Of a DNA stretch of 30,417 bases, positions 1 to 11,700 are shown in pieces. A program made the position numbers and the translations under genes. The stretch lies in the NCBI GenBank assembly GCA_002179805.1, contig NAVB01000280.1:1-30417 (forward strand), read 5' to 3'. Position 1 is the stretch's first letter; each line of letters begins with the position of its first letter. The notes beneath the pieces were generated by a model. The model ran no database searches, was not told the DNA's origin, and saw only the letters and a list, made by a program, of their open reading frames with translations. The DNA comes from Acanthamoeba lenticulata (Eukaryota > Discosea > Longamoebia > Acanthamoebidae).

Positions 1-2680
1 CCCCCCAATGCCGTGCAGGAAGCGGGGAATCACATCTGGGAGCTGTACAAGGCCAGCAATCCGCTCGACATTCGCGTGCTCACAAACTACATTCGCTTGG
101 CCCAAGCCAACGGGAGGCCCTTGGACGTACGCCTTTTTCTTTTTCTTCTTTTTCAAGCCTTTGCTTGCCCTGTGTCGGCTCGGTCATTGATGATTATTAT
201 CGCCCGGCTCTTGACATGTCAGGCTTACAAGGCGCACGAATTGGCGACCTACTCTGACCTGCAGCTCGATACGTACTACTACACGCATCTCATCCACGTT
301 TGTACGTTTGTCCCCGACCCGGCGCCTGGTTTGCCGCCGAATGTTGAAGGCAACCAAAGATTCTTATTTCTTTATCTTTTTTTTCCCACTACCCACGCAG
401 GCGCGCTGGACAAGCCCACGGGCCGTCAAAAGGCGTTCTCGCTGATGGAGGAGATGCGAGTGAGGGGCATCGAGCGCACGGTGGAGCTCTACACCGCCGT
501 CATGCTCTCGTGTTACAAGAACGCCGAAGTCCAGGCCGCGCTCCGGGTACATTCCCTCCTTTCCGGCCAAACTTGAGTGAAGCGTTGTCGGCTTCTCTTC
601 GCTGGTCGAGCTCATGATGATGGATGATGCTCTCGCGCTGACTTTCGCGCACACAGCTCATGACGACCGTCGAGGGAGCAGGGTTGCCATTCACGCGCAA
701 GCTGTTGACCACGTTCGCCAAGATGTGCTCCACCAGGCTCAAGTACGCGAAGAAGGGCACCGCCATGCTGGGCGTGATGCAGAAGCAGGGCATGGTGCCT
801 GATCTCGGTATTTCTCTCGTCATTTCCCCTCTTCACAGCATGCCAGTTGGCACCGCTTGGCTGACACACTTGGGCTGGACTGGGGAATAAAAGCGGCCTA
901 CAATGTGCTGCTGGGCTGCTGTGCCGTGGCGGCCGACATTGAAGGCATGCAGGGGATCTTCAACATGATGCGCGAGCGCAACATGGCGTCAAATACCTAC
1001 ACCCTGCAGGCCATCCTCGCCGGCCCACTCAAAAACGGCGACGTCCAATCGGCCCTCACGATCCTGAGCAACTTCCGTACCATGGACGTTTCCCCCTCGC
1101 TCGTCACCTACACGAAACTCCTCAGTTTGTGCAAGCGGTACTCTTCTCTTTCGCTTTCGTTCTTAAAAGTCCTTTTTTTGTTCTCCCCTTTTTGATTTTT
1201 TGATTGTATTTATATTATCTTTTTTCTTTTCTTTTTTTTTGTGGACGGGGAGGACAGACAAAGCAACCTGCAGGCGGCGCTGGAGGTGTGGAAAATGATG
1301 GAAGAGCAGGGGCTGAAGCCGGACAGCACGGCGATCCACACCCTGATGGACACCTACGCGCGACACGGCGAGTACGAGAACGTGCAGCGACTGTTTGACA
1401 AGATGCTCGAGCAGGACATCCAGCCGGCCCAGCTCGCCGTCGGGTCGCTGCTGATGGCCCTCATCCGGCAGGAGGGCGACCAACTCACCGAGAACGGCTA
1501 CTGGATGGTGGCCGACATGTACGTGCGGTACAAGATTGAGCCCGGCCTCAACACGTTCTCGACGATCATCACCGACTTTATCAAGCGGGGCAAGCTCGAA
1601 GAGGCCTGGGAAGTGCGTAAGAACATGATGGCCCGGTGGGGCGTGATGCCCGACCAGGTCCTCTACAAGGTCTTTGTGCAGGCCTTTGTCGAAAGCCGCA
1701 ACGGGCCTCGGCTGCGCACGCTGTTCAACTACATGAAGCGGGACCCGAGCGCCTTGTTCCTGCCCTATGAGGCGGTCGAGGTGCTCGCCCTCCACTACCG
1801 CGAGAAGGCCGACGACCGAGGCCTCTACCGGCTGTTCCGCTTCATCGCCGACCTGCACGCCTCGTCTCACGCGACCGACAGCCTGCACAACGCACGGCTT
1901 CCGAGCCTCAAGCGGCTGAGCGCCCTGATGGTCGACGCCGTCGAGGGCATGCTGTCCCGCGACGCCGTGCGCGAGGCCTTGCACGTGACTCGCCTCTTCG
2001 AATCGGGCGACGCACTCGCCGAGGAGCCCTCCGCCTACACGAGGCTCTTCCGGGCCTGCAGCCGGCCGAGCCACACCCAGCTGCTCGACCGATTCTACAA
2101 GTCCATGCACCAAAAGGAGGTCGCCCTCGACCACGCCACGTCGCTGGCGATGGTCGAGGCCTTCTGCCGCACGGGCCAGCTCCACAGGGCCATCCACATC
2201 CTGCACAACCTGGCCACCGAGGGCTACCCGCCCGTCAATGAGCACTTTCACATCGCCCTCCAGGCGGCCATGGAGCAGAAGCGCTACCACCTGGCGCGCA
2301 AGGTGCTCGGCGCCATGGACACGCGGGAAATGTGGGACAGCCTGGCCGCCAGCACCCACCGCACGCTGCAGCAGCTGGAGCACAGCGGCGTCTCCACCTT
2401 TAGCGACTGGCTGCCGCGACCTGTGTCCAACAACGCGGGCGCAGCTGCCGCGGATGAAAGTGAAGCCGCCGAGCGGCTTCGACGGCTCACCACCGAGTAC
2501 GACGACGACGACTACATCGAGGGCGGCGCTGACGATGACGAGGATCACAGCCACAGCCACAGCCACGGCAGCATGGAAGATGAGGAGTATCACAGCCTTG
2601 GAGGAGAGGACGAGGAGGATCAAGACTTTAGCGCGGACGACGAGCGTGACCGCTTGGCCACACAACAGATTCACCCTTGA
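1..2680 (+). CDS. P-class pentatricopeptide repeat (PPR) protein, 5' end outside the window
   Basis: Exons 1-126, 223-301, 401-546, 657-807, 894-1137 and 1258-2680 join in phase to about 722 residues ending at TGA. PPR proteins are helical-repeat RNA binders, mostly mitochondrial in such organisms, acting in RNA processing, stability or translation. Successive units of about 35 residues are visible, e.g. the unit starting GLKPDSTAIHTLMDTYARHG and the one starting IEPGLNTFSTIITDFIKRGK, each with the helix-turn-helix pattern and a closing proline. No DYW or E extension is present, so it is P-class. The last ~75 residues are Asp/Glu-rich with an HSHSHSH run, unusual for the family. The N-terminus and any targeting peptide lie upstream. 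The first block could itself begin after an intron ending at the CAG at 17-19. The next gene starts 120 bp downstream on the same strand. Family is confident; the RNA target is unknown. Confidence 0.85.
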
Positions 2681-2800
2681 AATGAAGAAAAAAAAGGGAT
2701 TGGAAAAAAGAGCTTAAAATGTTGATACTTTCAGTGCTTGGAACTGCTTGCCGCTCCCGTCAGCCCTCCAGTTCTGGCAGAAGCCTGTGGTGCAAAAAGG

Positions 2801-5800
2801 ATGCAGGACATCGAGGCGAAAGTGCGCCAGGCATCAGAGCTCAAGGCGGCCCTCCTGGCTCTGTGGCGCGCCGCCCACCCGACACCACCAGAAGAGGAAG
2901 TTCAGTGGTCTGTGCCGGTAGCGTGGGGGCGAGTTCGACCCTTTTTACTTCCGCCCATTGCCAATGACGCACCCTCCTCTTCTGCTGCCGCACCAGGTAT
3001 GCACTTCGCCCCCACAACGACAAAGGGCCGGGCTCAAGTGGTGATTCTTTTATTCGGTCAACATGTGCTGCATAGCCCACAGCGTGGCAGACGAGGGCCT
3101 TGCCGATCTGTTGTGGTGGCTCTTTGGCGCCCATGATGATCAGGCCTGCCTTCCCGCTCATAACCAAGCAAAACAGACTCCAAAGATGATGGAGGACGAG
3201 AAGGACGAGCTGCAAGCCCTGTTCCTCCACCTGGCGCCCGCCGTGCTGTGCCTCGCGGAGCACAACCCAAACCTGATCGCGCGGGCCTTCAAGGTGCAGT
3301 ACGTGGAGCACGAAGATGACGAAGACGACGACGACGACAACACAACTCCTCCCTACGTCTACGTACCACTGCGCGGAACGACCGGTGCCGAGTGGTACAA
3401 CATGAGGCCCGTTCAGCTCTTTTCTCAATGCACGCCTTTCATCCCAGCCAGTTCTGGTGATGAGAACGAGCCTGACGAGGAGGAGGAAGAAGAGAAAGAT
3501 CAAGAGGAGGAGGTGGATGAAGCAGCAGAAGGTGGCAGGATTTGGTCTGCGCTGGGCTTGTGTGCAGCGCTGTTGTTGCGCCACACGGGCTTGGCGAAAG
3601 GTGCTGGCGGACGTGGTATGAAGTTGTTGCTGCAGATTGGTGTGTGTGTCTGTAGGTGTGTGGGACATGGACTCACCCCTCTCCCCACCTCACCTCACCC
3701 GGAGACAGCTTCTCCACTCGACCTGCTAGTCGATACGGTCGACCTGGCCCACGCGCTGATGCGCCATCCGAGTACCGAGGTTGCTTTGGGTGCGTACTGG
3801 TCCCACTTTGGCCTCAAGAGGCAAGGCTTGTGTTCCTATGGCGCCCCACTCTCGCGTTGCCATCACGCTTTTTGTCTGATACTTTGTTGGTTGCGGATTG
3901 CCCACAGTGGGGCTGGACATGATGTGCCCGTTGACCAAGCCATATGAGGCATACGTCTTTGCAGATGGTTTTGTTGCTCCATTGGTGCTTCCTCCTCTTC
4001 CTCTTGCTTTTTCCGACTTGCAGCAAGGGCTTGACGCCCTTTGTAAATACACACACCAGTATTTCATCGACGTAGACGCCATGCTGGCGCGTCGTGACTG
4101 GCGCATTGACTCCACCCTTCTCCGATTCGGCCCCGGGCTGGGTGCGAGGGAATGGAATAGCGAGCCCAACCTGGCCATGGACCGGGTATGTACGGCCTCT
4201 CGTGGCGAATCCACCATGGCGCCCTCCCTGACTCTGACATCGCACCGCGCACGACAGTTGGCCAACAGTGGCATGCCGCTCGTGCAACTTGACGTGCTCC
4301 AACACCTGTCCTGCCCCCAGGACCATGACCACATCAGCCGCGAGCAGATCGTCAAGCTGGCGCTCCAGGGCGCGCGTAGCTCCGACCCCGACATCAGCTT
4401 GCAAGGCATCTTCTGTCTGCACGAACATCTTGCCCGCCTTGAGCCCTCTCTGCTCTGCGAGTCCGTCCCGATGCTGCACTTGCGCCTTCGCAAGTCTTCT
4501 TTCTTCTGATGTCGATTGCTTCTCCACAACACAGGGTGTTGCGCGAGTTTGTGCAGTTCCTGGCGGAGCGGTCGATACAGGCCAGGGTGCCCAGCCTGCT
4601 GCACCAGGTGGCTTGCTTTGTGGGCGCCTCGATGGCACCGGCCACGGGTGACGTGCGCTACGGTGTGCCCGACGCGCTGGCCAAGCTGCCCCACGAAATG
4701 CAACTGCTGGTGATCAAAGAGATCGAGCTCGGTACGTGCGTTGGTCAAACAACAGAGCTGGTCGTGATGCCGGTCAACTCAACTCTTCTGGCCATGCAGC
4801 ACACCGGAGTGGATCCTCGAAGCGGCGCAATGCTGTTGAGATTTGGGGATGTGCGCGCGACGAAGGGTACATACTCGTGCGAGATCTGATCATCGAGAGC
4901 GCGACGAGCTGGGCGGTCGTGTGGGAAATGCTCACCGAGTTGCTGCAATCCGACAACCCAGTGCGCGAGCGGTATTGGCACTGGAACCCCGAGGATTCTT
5001 CGGGGAATCATTATTAGGCTAATCACGATAAGCTGTGTGGCAGACTCTTTGGGCTGCAGTTGGCCAAGGTCCTCACTTCTGGCAAACACGGGGTACAGCA
5101 CTCGTTGGTCGACTTGGCGGTGGCCCACATGGACGATGAGCATGTACGTCGTCACCCCCAAGGGCCTGGTGGGGACCGCTTTTGCGCTCACCACCCAAAC
5201 TGGGGGCTGGCGTCTTGTTCGTTGTTTGTGGTAGCCGGCGGTGCGAGAGGAGAGCACGTTGCTCATGTGCCTACTGAATTGTTTCGCGAGCGAGGAGCAT
5301 CAGACGCACAAGCTCATGGCAGCACTCCTTCGCCAATTGGCCGATCCCAAGCAAGAGGACGTCTTCCGAGCCGCGCTCGCCCTTCTGTCTGGGATTCTCG
5401 ACCGCCAGGGTGTCATCCCGTATGACGACAAGATCGAGGACGCTGTTGAGCCGCTGCTCCAGGCCATCGCAGAGCCGCGCTCGCCCGAGGACCATGACCC
5501 TCTTCTCGCCGACACGCTCAAGACTCTGCGCGAGCTGGTGCTGGCCGTTGCGCTTCCCGGTAAGGTGAAACTTTTCAGTTTTGATGGGCGCACACAACAA
5601 CAACAACAACGTGTACAACAGAGGAGACGATGGAGCGCGTGATCAAGACCGTCGCGCCCCTCCTTCGCGGCCCAAGCAAAGGGCTAGCGCTGGAGATGGC
5701 CTTGCAGCTCGTCATGATGCGACCCGATGGTGCGTGCTCTCTTCTGCTTGTTTCACCAACAGTATAACCGATGGCGAACTCACGCGCGGGCCTTTTAACA

Positions 5801-7036
5801 CAAGACGTACGCGTGATCGAGGCGTTGCACGACATTGGGCACAAGCTCGACGCCTATGTCACGAGGGTGCAAGATCAAGAAGACAACGAAAACACCAAGA
5901 AAGAAGAAGCGTTCGACGATATGATCGCGCTGCTGCTGATGATCGCTGAGTCCGAGGGCAGACCTGTTTTGATCCAGACGCTCACTCCCGCGCGGCTGAT
6001 CACCTGCGCTGCGGTCCTCCTCGGCGCGCTGCCGTCGGTACGGCTTCTGGTTGTCTCTGGGCCTTTAAGGCAGCAGCGCTCACCCCCTTTCCGCCACCGT
6101 CACACACACACATATACACACGTAGTTGTGTGTCCAACGGAGGAAGATGCGAACCAAAGCGACGCTGTTGCTCTCCCTGGGTTTCATGCTCTCCTCCTCC
6201 TTCTCCTCCGATGACAACGACACGACGCGCTGGTGCGAGGCGTCAGCCGTCCCGCAGGCTGTCGACTTGGTTCTGGCCACGGTCACCGACGTCAAGGAGA
6301 AGAAGGAGAAGATCGCCTACCAGCGCATCGTCACGCGCTTCGTGGGTTCGTTGGTTATCGTACTGGGAAAGAAAGGGGAGGGAGTGGCCATTGACCAATC
6401 GTGCCACACACACACACACACACGACAGGCGTGTTGGCGCGGCTGCCCGGGTTGCCCGCCGGCTGGGTGTTGGCCGTCTCTGAGGCCCTGGCCAACGCCA
6501 CGCGTGCGTGTGCCCAGTACAAGCACGAGCGTGAGTGGCAAAGCGTCGTGTGCCTGCTGGCCCTGGCCCAGAACTACTGCGATGACGTGAGCCCGCACGT
6601 GCTCTTTGCCATCGCAGCCTTCGCCGAGATCAACGGCAGGAAACTATTTTCACAGCCGCTAGGTCGGCACGAGTTCGGCGGGCTGGTCAAGCTCCTGCTG
6701 CGCTTCTTCCCCGCACGGGCGGGTGACGCCCGACCTGACGCGGCCCAGCCGCTGTTGCTGCCGCCCTTGCTCGACTTCGTAGCCCCGACGCTGCTGGTGT
6801 TCTTCCTCAAGCAGGTGGCGCAAACCACCGCACGAGGCTTCACGCAGACCCAGGAGGAGCGGTCAGCTGTGGCGCAGGCGTTGCTGCAGGTCTCGGCCAA
6901 CATGCCCCAGTTCCTCTACCAGCACACGCGCCACCGCTTGTTTCCCGCCCACCTCGTACGGCCGCTTCGGCAGGAGCTTCTTCCTTTGGTGGGCGAAGAC
7001 CACTTCCTTGTCCAAGAGCTCGGCTGGCCAGATTAA
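2801..7036 (+). CDS. Large alpha-solenoid (HEAT/ARM-like) protein of unknown function
   Basis: Proposed exons: 2801-2922, 3083-3615, 3709-3789, 3908-3954, 4024-4185, 4258-4493, 4535-4731, 4884-4971, 5044-5143, 5235-5559, 5622-5729, 5805-6037, 6147-6345, 6429-7036. All junctions after 3083 agree in codon phase and the sum gives 1012 residues. The first junction is unsure: 2917 to 3096 also keeps frame. I do not recognise the family. It is rich in Leu/Ala amphipathic helices in pairs, as in HEAT/ARM solenoids (e.g. around 5235-5559 and 6429-7036). An acidic low-complexity insert lies near 3310-3530, with runs of Asp and Glu. No catalytic motif, signal peptide or clear membrane segment is seen. 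Three introns (3616-3708, 3955-4023, 4186-4257) are multiples of three without stops and could be read through. Solenoid proteins usually scaffold complexes or bind cargo; that role is inference here. Confidence 0.6.
6405..6422. repeat. (CA)n microsatellite in an intron
   Basis: Nine CA units lie just upstream of the acceptor of the last intron of the solenoid gene (intron 6346-6428). A shorter CA-rich stretch lies near 6101-6120 in the previous intron. Length is likely to vary between strains. Confidence 0.9.
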
Positions 7037-7115
7037 AACGAAAAAAAAGCAATTAAATAAAAAAACCCATGGGCTTCAAAAAACCAATAACTTCAAATCA
7101 AATACAAGATCTGAG

Positions 7116-8651
7116 ATGGCGAGCGCAGAGCAAAAGGCGGTGCCTCCCCACAAGCAACAGCGCGTGCCCCTTCCTGCCAAGTTGGTCGTGGGAGCCATTG
7201 CTGGTAGGTTACCGCCTTGTGCACAACAAGAGTCGGCTTTCAATTCATTTGTCTTGTGTGTTGCCCAGGCATTATTGGCACGAGCTGCATCTTCCCCATC
7301 GACATGGTGAAGACGCGCCTCCAGAACCAGAAGGTGGGGCCCAACGGCGAGCGCCTGTACAAGGGCGCCCTCGACTGCTTCCGGCAGATCATCTCCAAGG
7401 AGGGTGCGGGCCTCGCCCCCCAAAACCGCTTCAGCTGTTGTCTCAACTCGCTCTGAACTCTCTCTTATGGGCACGCGGCTTAACAGGCGTGCGTGGCCTC
7501 TATCGCGGCCTCGGCCCCAATCTCGTCGGCGTCACCCCAGAGAAGGCGCTCAAGGTGCGGTCGTTATCTCAACGTCTATTGAAACTTTAATATAAATTAA
7601 CTATTAAAAATTTTATTATTATTTTTGAATATATATATATATATATATGGGCAGTTGGCCGTCAACGAGCGGCTGCGGGAGGCGCTGGAGGAGGAGGACG
7701 GCAGCATCACGCTGGTCCACGAGATCATGGCCGGAGGCGGCGCCGGCTTCTGCCAGGTCATCGCCACCAACCCGATGGAGATCGGTACTACATCTCCCTC
7801 GCTCTCTCCTCTTCCATGGGCCGTGGGCGCGTTGCTGACTCGATACGGGACGACCACGTCGGCACGATGCGCAGTCAAGATCAGGATGCAGGTGCAGGGC
7901 ACGCTGCCGCCGGAGATGCGCAAGCCGGCCATGCAGATCGTGCGCGAGCTCGGCGTCCGTGGCCTCTACAAGGTATGTTCTTCATTAATTTAACATGAAT
8001 ATTTGCTACAAAAAAAAAGAAATATATTTAATATTTTTTACTTATAATTTTAATAAAAATATAACCGGAAACGTGATGCTAACCTGCGGCGGGTGGTGGG
8101 CAGGGCACGCCGGTGACGCTGCTGCGGGACGTGCCGTTCTCGTTCATCTTCTTCCCGGCCTACGCCAACCTCAAGGCCCTCTTCTCCGATGCTAACGTGC
8201 GTGGGCCGTCGTTCTTCGCACCGACCCACTTGGGGCCTCCGCCATGACTGACGATGAACCGGGGGCGTATTCTTGCGGGCAAAAACAGGGCAACATCGGG
8301 CTGCTGCCGCTGTTCCTGTCGGGCGCCTTGGCCGGCGCGACTGCGGCGGGCCTGGTCACTCCGGCCGACGTGGTGAAGACGCGCGTGCAGGTGCAGAACT
8401 CGCGATACACGTCGATCCCGCAGTGTGCCGCCAGCGTGCTCCGCGAGGAGGGCTTTGGCGCCTTCTGGAAGGGAGTCGTGCCGCGTATGGCCGTTCAGGT
8501 TCGCCCTCCCCCCTCCTCTCCTACACCTTCAAAGAACGGCCGAGAGCTGACTTGGGGTGCACGATCTGTGCAGGCGCCCATGTTCGGCATCGCGCTGATG
8601 GCGTTCGAGCTGCAGAAGAAGTTCATTCTCGCCCACCAGCAGCCCCACTGA
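7116..8651 (+). CDS. Mitochondrial carrier family (SLC25), glutamate-carrier-like
   Basis: Exons 7116-7203, 7269-7403, 7487-7554, 7655-7784, 7875-7972, 8104-8196, 8289-8498 and 8574-8651 all join in phase to 299 residues, the normal family length. The three repeats carry the carrier signature Px[DE]xx[KR]: PIDMVKTR (P39), NPMEIVKIR (P137) and PADVVKTR (P230). Family knowledge: six transmembrane helices in the inner mitochondrial membrane exchanging metabolites. The run TPEKALKLAVN and the TLLRDVPFS segment in the second repeat resemble mitochondrial glutamate/H+ symporters (SLC25A18/A22), so glutamate is the best guess; aspartate/glutamate-type carriers are an alternative. The ATG at 7116 was chosen because it is the first in frame and precedes a short hydrophilic N-terminus. 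Introns 7555-7654 and 7973-8103 are strikingly AT-rich compared with the others. It converges on the flippase gene. Confidence 0.9.
7629..7648. repeat. (AT)n microsatellite at a splice acceptor
   Basis: About ten AT units lie directly before the GGGCAG acceptor of intron 7555-7654 of the carrier gene. They replace the usual pyrimidine tract. Confidence 0.9.
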
Positions 8652-8669
8652 TGCAAGAAGCGAACAGTT

Positions 8670-8723
8670 CCTTCATTTTGGAAAGAAAGTAAATATCAAG
8701 AAGACAGTGTCGTTAAATGAAGG
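8670..8723. repeat. 9-bp inverted repeat between convergent gene ends
   Basis: The arms CCTTCATTT (8670-8678) and AAATGAAGG (8715-8723) are exact reverse complements separated by 36 bp. The right arm is followed by C and a run of six T. The repeat lies in the 124-bp gap between the stop of the carrier gene (+) and the stop of the flippase gene (-), so it falls in both 3' UTR regions. A role in 3' end formation is only a guess. Confidence 0.6.
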
Positions 8724-8775
8724 CTTTTTTAACTTCAGCTGATATGTTCTACACCGCCGTGTCGTAATGACCCCA

Positions 8776-11700
8776 TCACAAATGCTTCTTGCCGAAGGTG
8801 CCGTAGGCGATGGCTTCGGCCGTGCCGCCGTTCTCCTCTGAGTACGAGTAGCCCAGATCTAGGTGGTGTGCGGATGCGGGGAGCGGTAATGATCGGTCAG
8901 TTTCTCAAGCCAAAACCACACCCACGCCCCAACAAGTGATGAAGTGGAGGGGCAAGCGTGCGCACAGGGCCGAGGCAAGTGGTCGGCGCGCCGGGACTTG
9001 CGCGACTGTTTGCGCTGCAGCTTCTCCACTTCCTGGATGATGTGGTACGAGCCCGGCAAGTACGCCCGCAACATACTAAACGATGGATGGCAACCGATCA
9101 GTTCTCTGGCCATCGTATCATGAGGGGAGGAGACGCGCACTATTTCCAGGTGAAGTCGCGCAGGAGGGAGACGAAGACGACCAACACGAGCGTCGCATAG
9201 AACTGGCCCGTGGCCGCTTGGCGGAAGATCACCTGGTGCATGACGGCAATGATGGTGATGGTGATTGGTGATGACGATGTACATTCGTCAGCAAAAGGTT
9301 TGTGCGTCACAACGACTACGTTGGTGGTGGGGATGGCAATGGGGAAAGAAGGGAGGCAATTCGTACGAAGAAGACTTCGCCGCCAAAGGGGAAGAAGGGG
9401 AGGACCGACACGATCTGCCACACGGCCTCGAACGCCACGAAGATCACCAGCGATCCCCACAGCGCTGTGCCAACCACCGACCAAGCATCAGCAGACACGT
9501 CGTGTGCTACCGAGGCGTGCGCGAGAGGGTACCGATGTGGTGGTAGATGGTCCACGACCGGATCTCGAGGGCGAGCTTCAAGGTCACCACCAGCAGCACC
9601 GCCGAGTAGGCCAGCGAGCCCATGTACCTGTGTGGTGGGATGTGACGTCATGCCACGTCAGGCAAAGCCAGCAATGGTTGGAATTCGAGAAATGATGCGC
9701 ATACCAGAGGCCTTGGGCCTGGCCCGAGGGGTCGCCGATGCCGTCGCCCTGGACCAGCGCGACGATGGCCACCACGATGAGCGAGTGGAACACCGAGTTG
9801 ACGAGCCACCCGAAGAACACCGACAGGTTGAACTGCGTCCGCTCACGCGACGTCGCGTAGAGGGCCGGGAACCGGAGGGCCATGTGGTCCGACACGTCGC
9901 GGTCAAAGAGGCCGAGGGCGATGACGGGCAGGAGCGTGAAGAGCACGTTGTAAAGCGACAACGTCCATCGCTCGTAGAGGCTCTGGCCTGACCACCCGTT
10001 CAACACGTTGAACCTGCGCGCACCACCGGTCGACAAAAATGAGTACTGGCCACGTCAGCAGCAAAACATTTGGCGGGAAAGTGGCGACACGGTACCAGAA
10101 CTGGGTGAGGTAGAGGACGACGTTCTTGTAGAAGGAGTAGAGGATGACCTTGGCCAGCCGGTGGTACGAGTGTCGCCCGTGCACCAGCAACAACCTCGAG
10201 AGGAACCGGAACTGTGAATCCGCCCCCAAGCGTCGTCAGCCATGGCAACGCTGGTGTTGATGGTGGTGATGGCGATGAGGAGGGAAGAGGAAGAGAACCT
10301 GGGCGATGGAGTAGTCAGAGGCGCGGGCGGCCTGGAGGCCTTCCTCGCCAGAGATGCCGATGCCGACGTGGGCGGCCTTGATCATGGAGACGTCGTTGGC
10401 GCCGTCGCCGATGGCCAGCGTGATGGCACCCCGCACGTTCTCGCGCACGAGCCGCACCACCTCGGCCTTTTGCAGCGGCGACACGCGGCAGCAGATCACG
10501 GCCCGGCAGCCCTGGCACAGCTCCAGGAACAGCTTGCGCGTGTCCGGCTCCAGCGCGGCGATCAGCGTTTCGCCATCGATCACCACGCCCACCTTCTGCT
10601 CCCCGCCCGCCCGCGCGTGTCGTGTGTGGTGTAAGTACACGCGCGTGTCGTGTCGTGTCGTGCGATAAGAAGGTTGCGTACGGGATTGACGGTCTGGGAG
10701 AGCTGACTGAGGGCTTGCGTGATGCGGCGCTGGACGGTGTCGCCCAGGTGGAGGCCGGCGTTGAGGATGATGACGTCAGTGTCGGCCGTGAGCTGGCCCG
10801 ACGCGTAGCCGATGTTGATGGCTGTCTCCTGGCGATCGCCCGTGAGGACCCAGATCTTGATCCCGGCCTCGGAGAGGCGCACGATGGTCTCTGGCACGCC
10901 GTCCTGCAGCTTGTCCTCGATGCCCGTGGCGCCCAGTAGCACCAGGTCCTTCTCGATCTTCTCTGCCGCTTCGGCCAGCTAGTCACGACACGTCAGCATG
11001 ACATCAGCATATTGGTGCTAGTGCCAGCACAGAATGACGTCAGCACGCTGACGTACCCGCTCTTCGCGGAGGACGATGGCCACAGAGGCCTTCTTGAACT
11101 CCTTGTTCCACTGGTGGTAGGCCTCCTCGTTGATCTCGGCATAGGCGCAGCAGAGCGTGCGCAGGCCGGCCGAGGCAAAGCGCTGAAGGTGGGTCAGGGT
11201 CGTCTGGGCGTAGGGCTGGCCCTCGGCCAGGCGGTCGAAGATGACGTTGTCGGCGCCCTTGGTGTAGAGCCGCAGCTTGCCGTCTGGGCAGCGGCAGATA
11301 ACCGACTGCGCGCGTTGTGTTGACATGAGTCTACCGCTTCATCTCCTTATCATCTTCCTCTACATGATGATGATGATGGTGAGGAGGGCGGCGCACCATG
11401 CGCTTCCGGTCGGACGTGAACTCGAGGACGTTGAGGATCTGGAATTCAAAGTCCTCGCCCTCGATCTTGACTGTGATCGACGTCGGCTCGCGGTACTGCA
11501 GCAGCAGCAAGCAAGAGAAGAATGATTGGAATGCTGACGTGGAATCGTCGCGTTGACGAGGGGACGTGCAAGAACACGTACGTGGAAGATGAAGTTCATC
11601 GACTGCGCGGCCGACACGAGGGCGGCCTCGTCCGGCGACGACGCCATGTAGACCACACTCCCGTCCTGCAGGACATCCCCCCCCCCCGAAGTGGTGGTGC

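Noticed and set aside
1163..2674. Open frame of 503 codons on the minus strand
   Set aside because: It mirrors the PPR exon on the other strand; Val/Leu/His-rich composition is typical of antisense to a GC-rich gene, and it has no domain.
3726..4748. 340-codon minus-strand frame
   Set aside because: It spans several exons and introns of the solenoid gene and has no recognisable motif.
2801..7036. Frame changes read as frameshifts or a pseudogene
   Set aside because: Every change coincides with GT-AG borders that keep codon phase, so introns explain them.
9302..9991. 229-codon plus-strand frame
   Set aside because: Antisense to flippase exons 17-19 (9367-10013) with intron sequence included.
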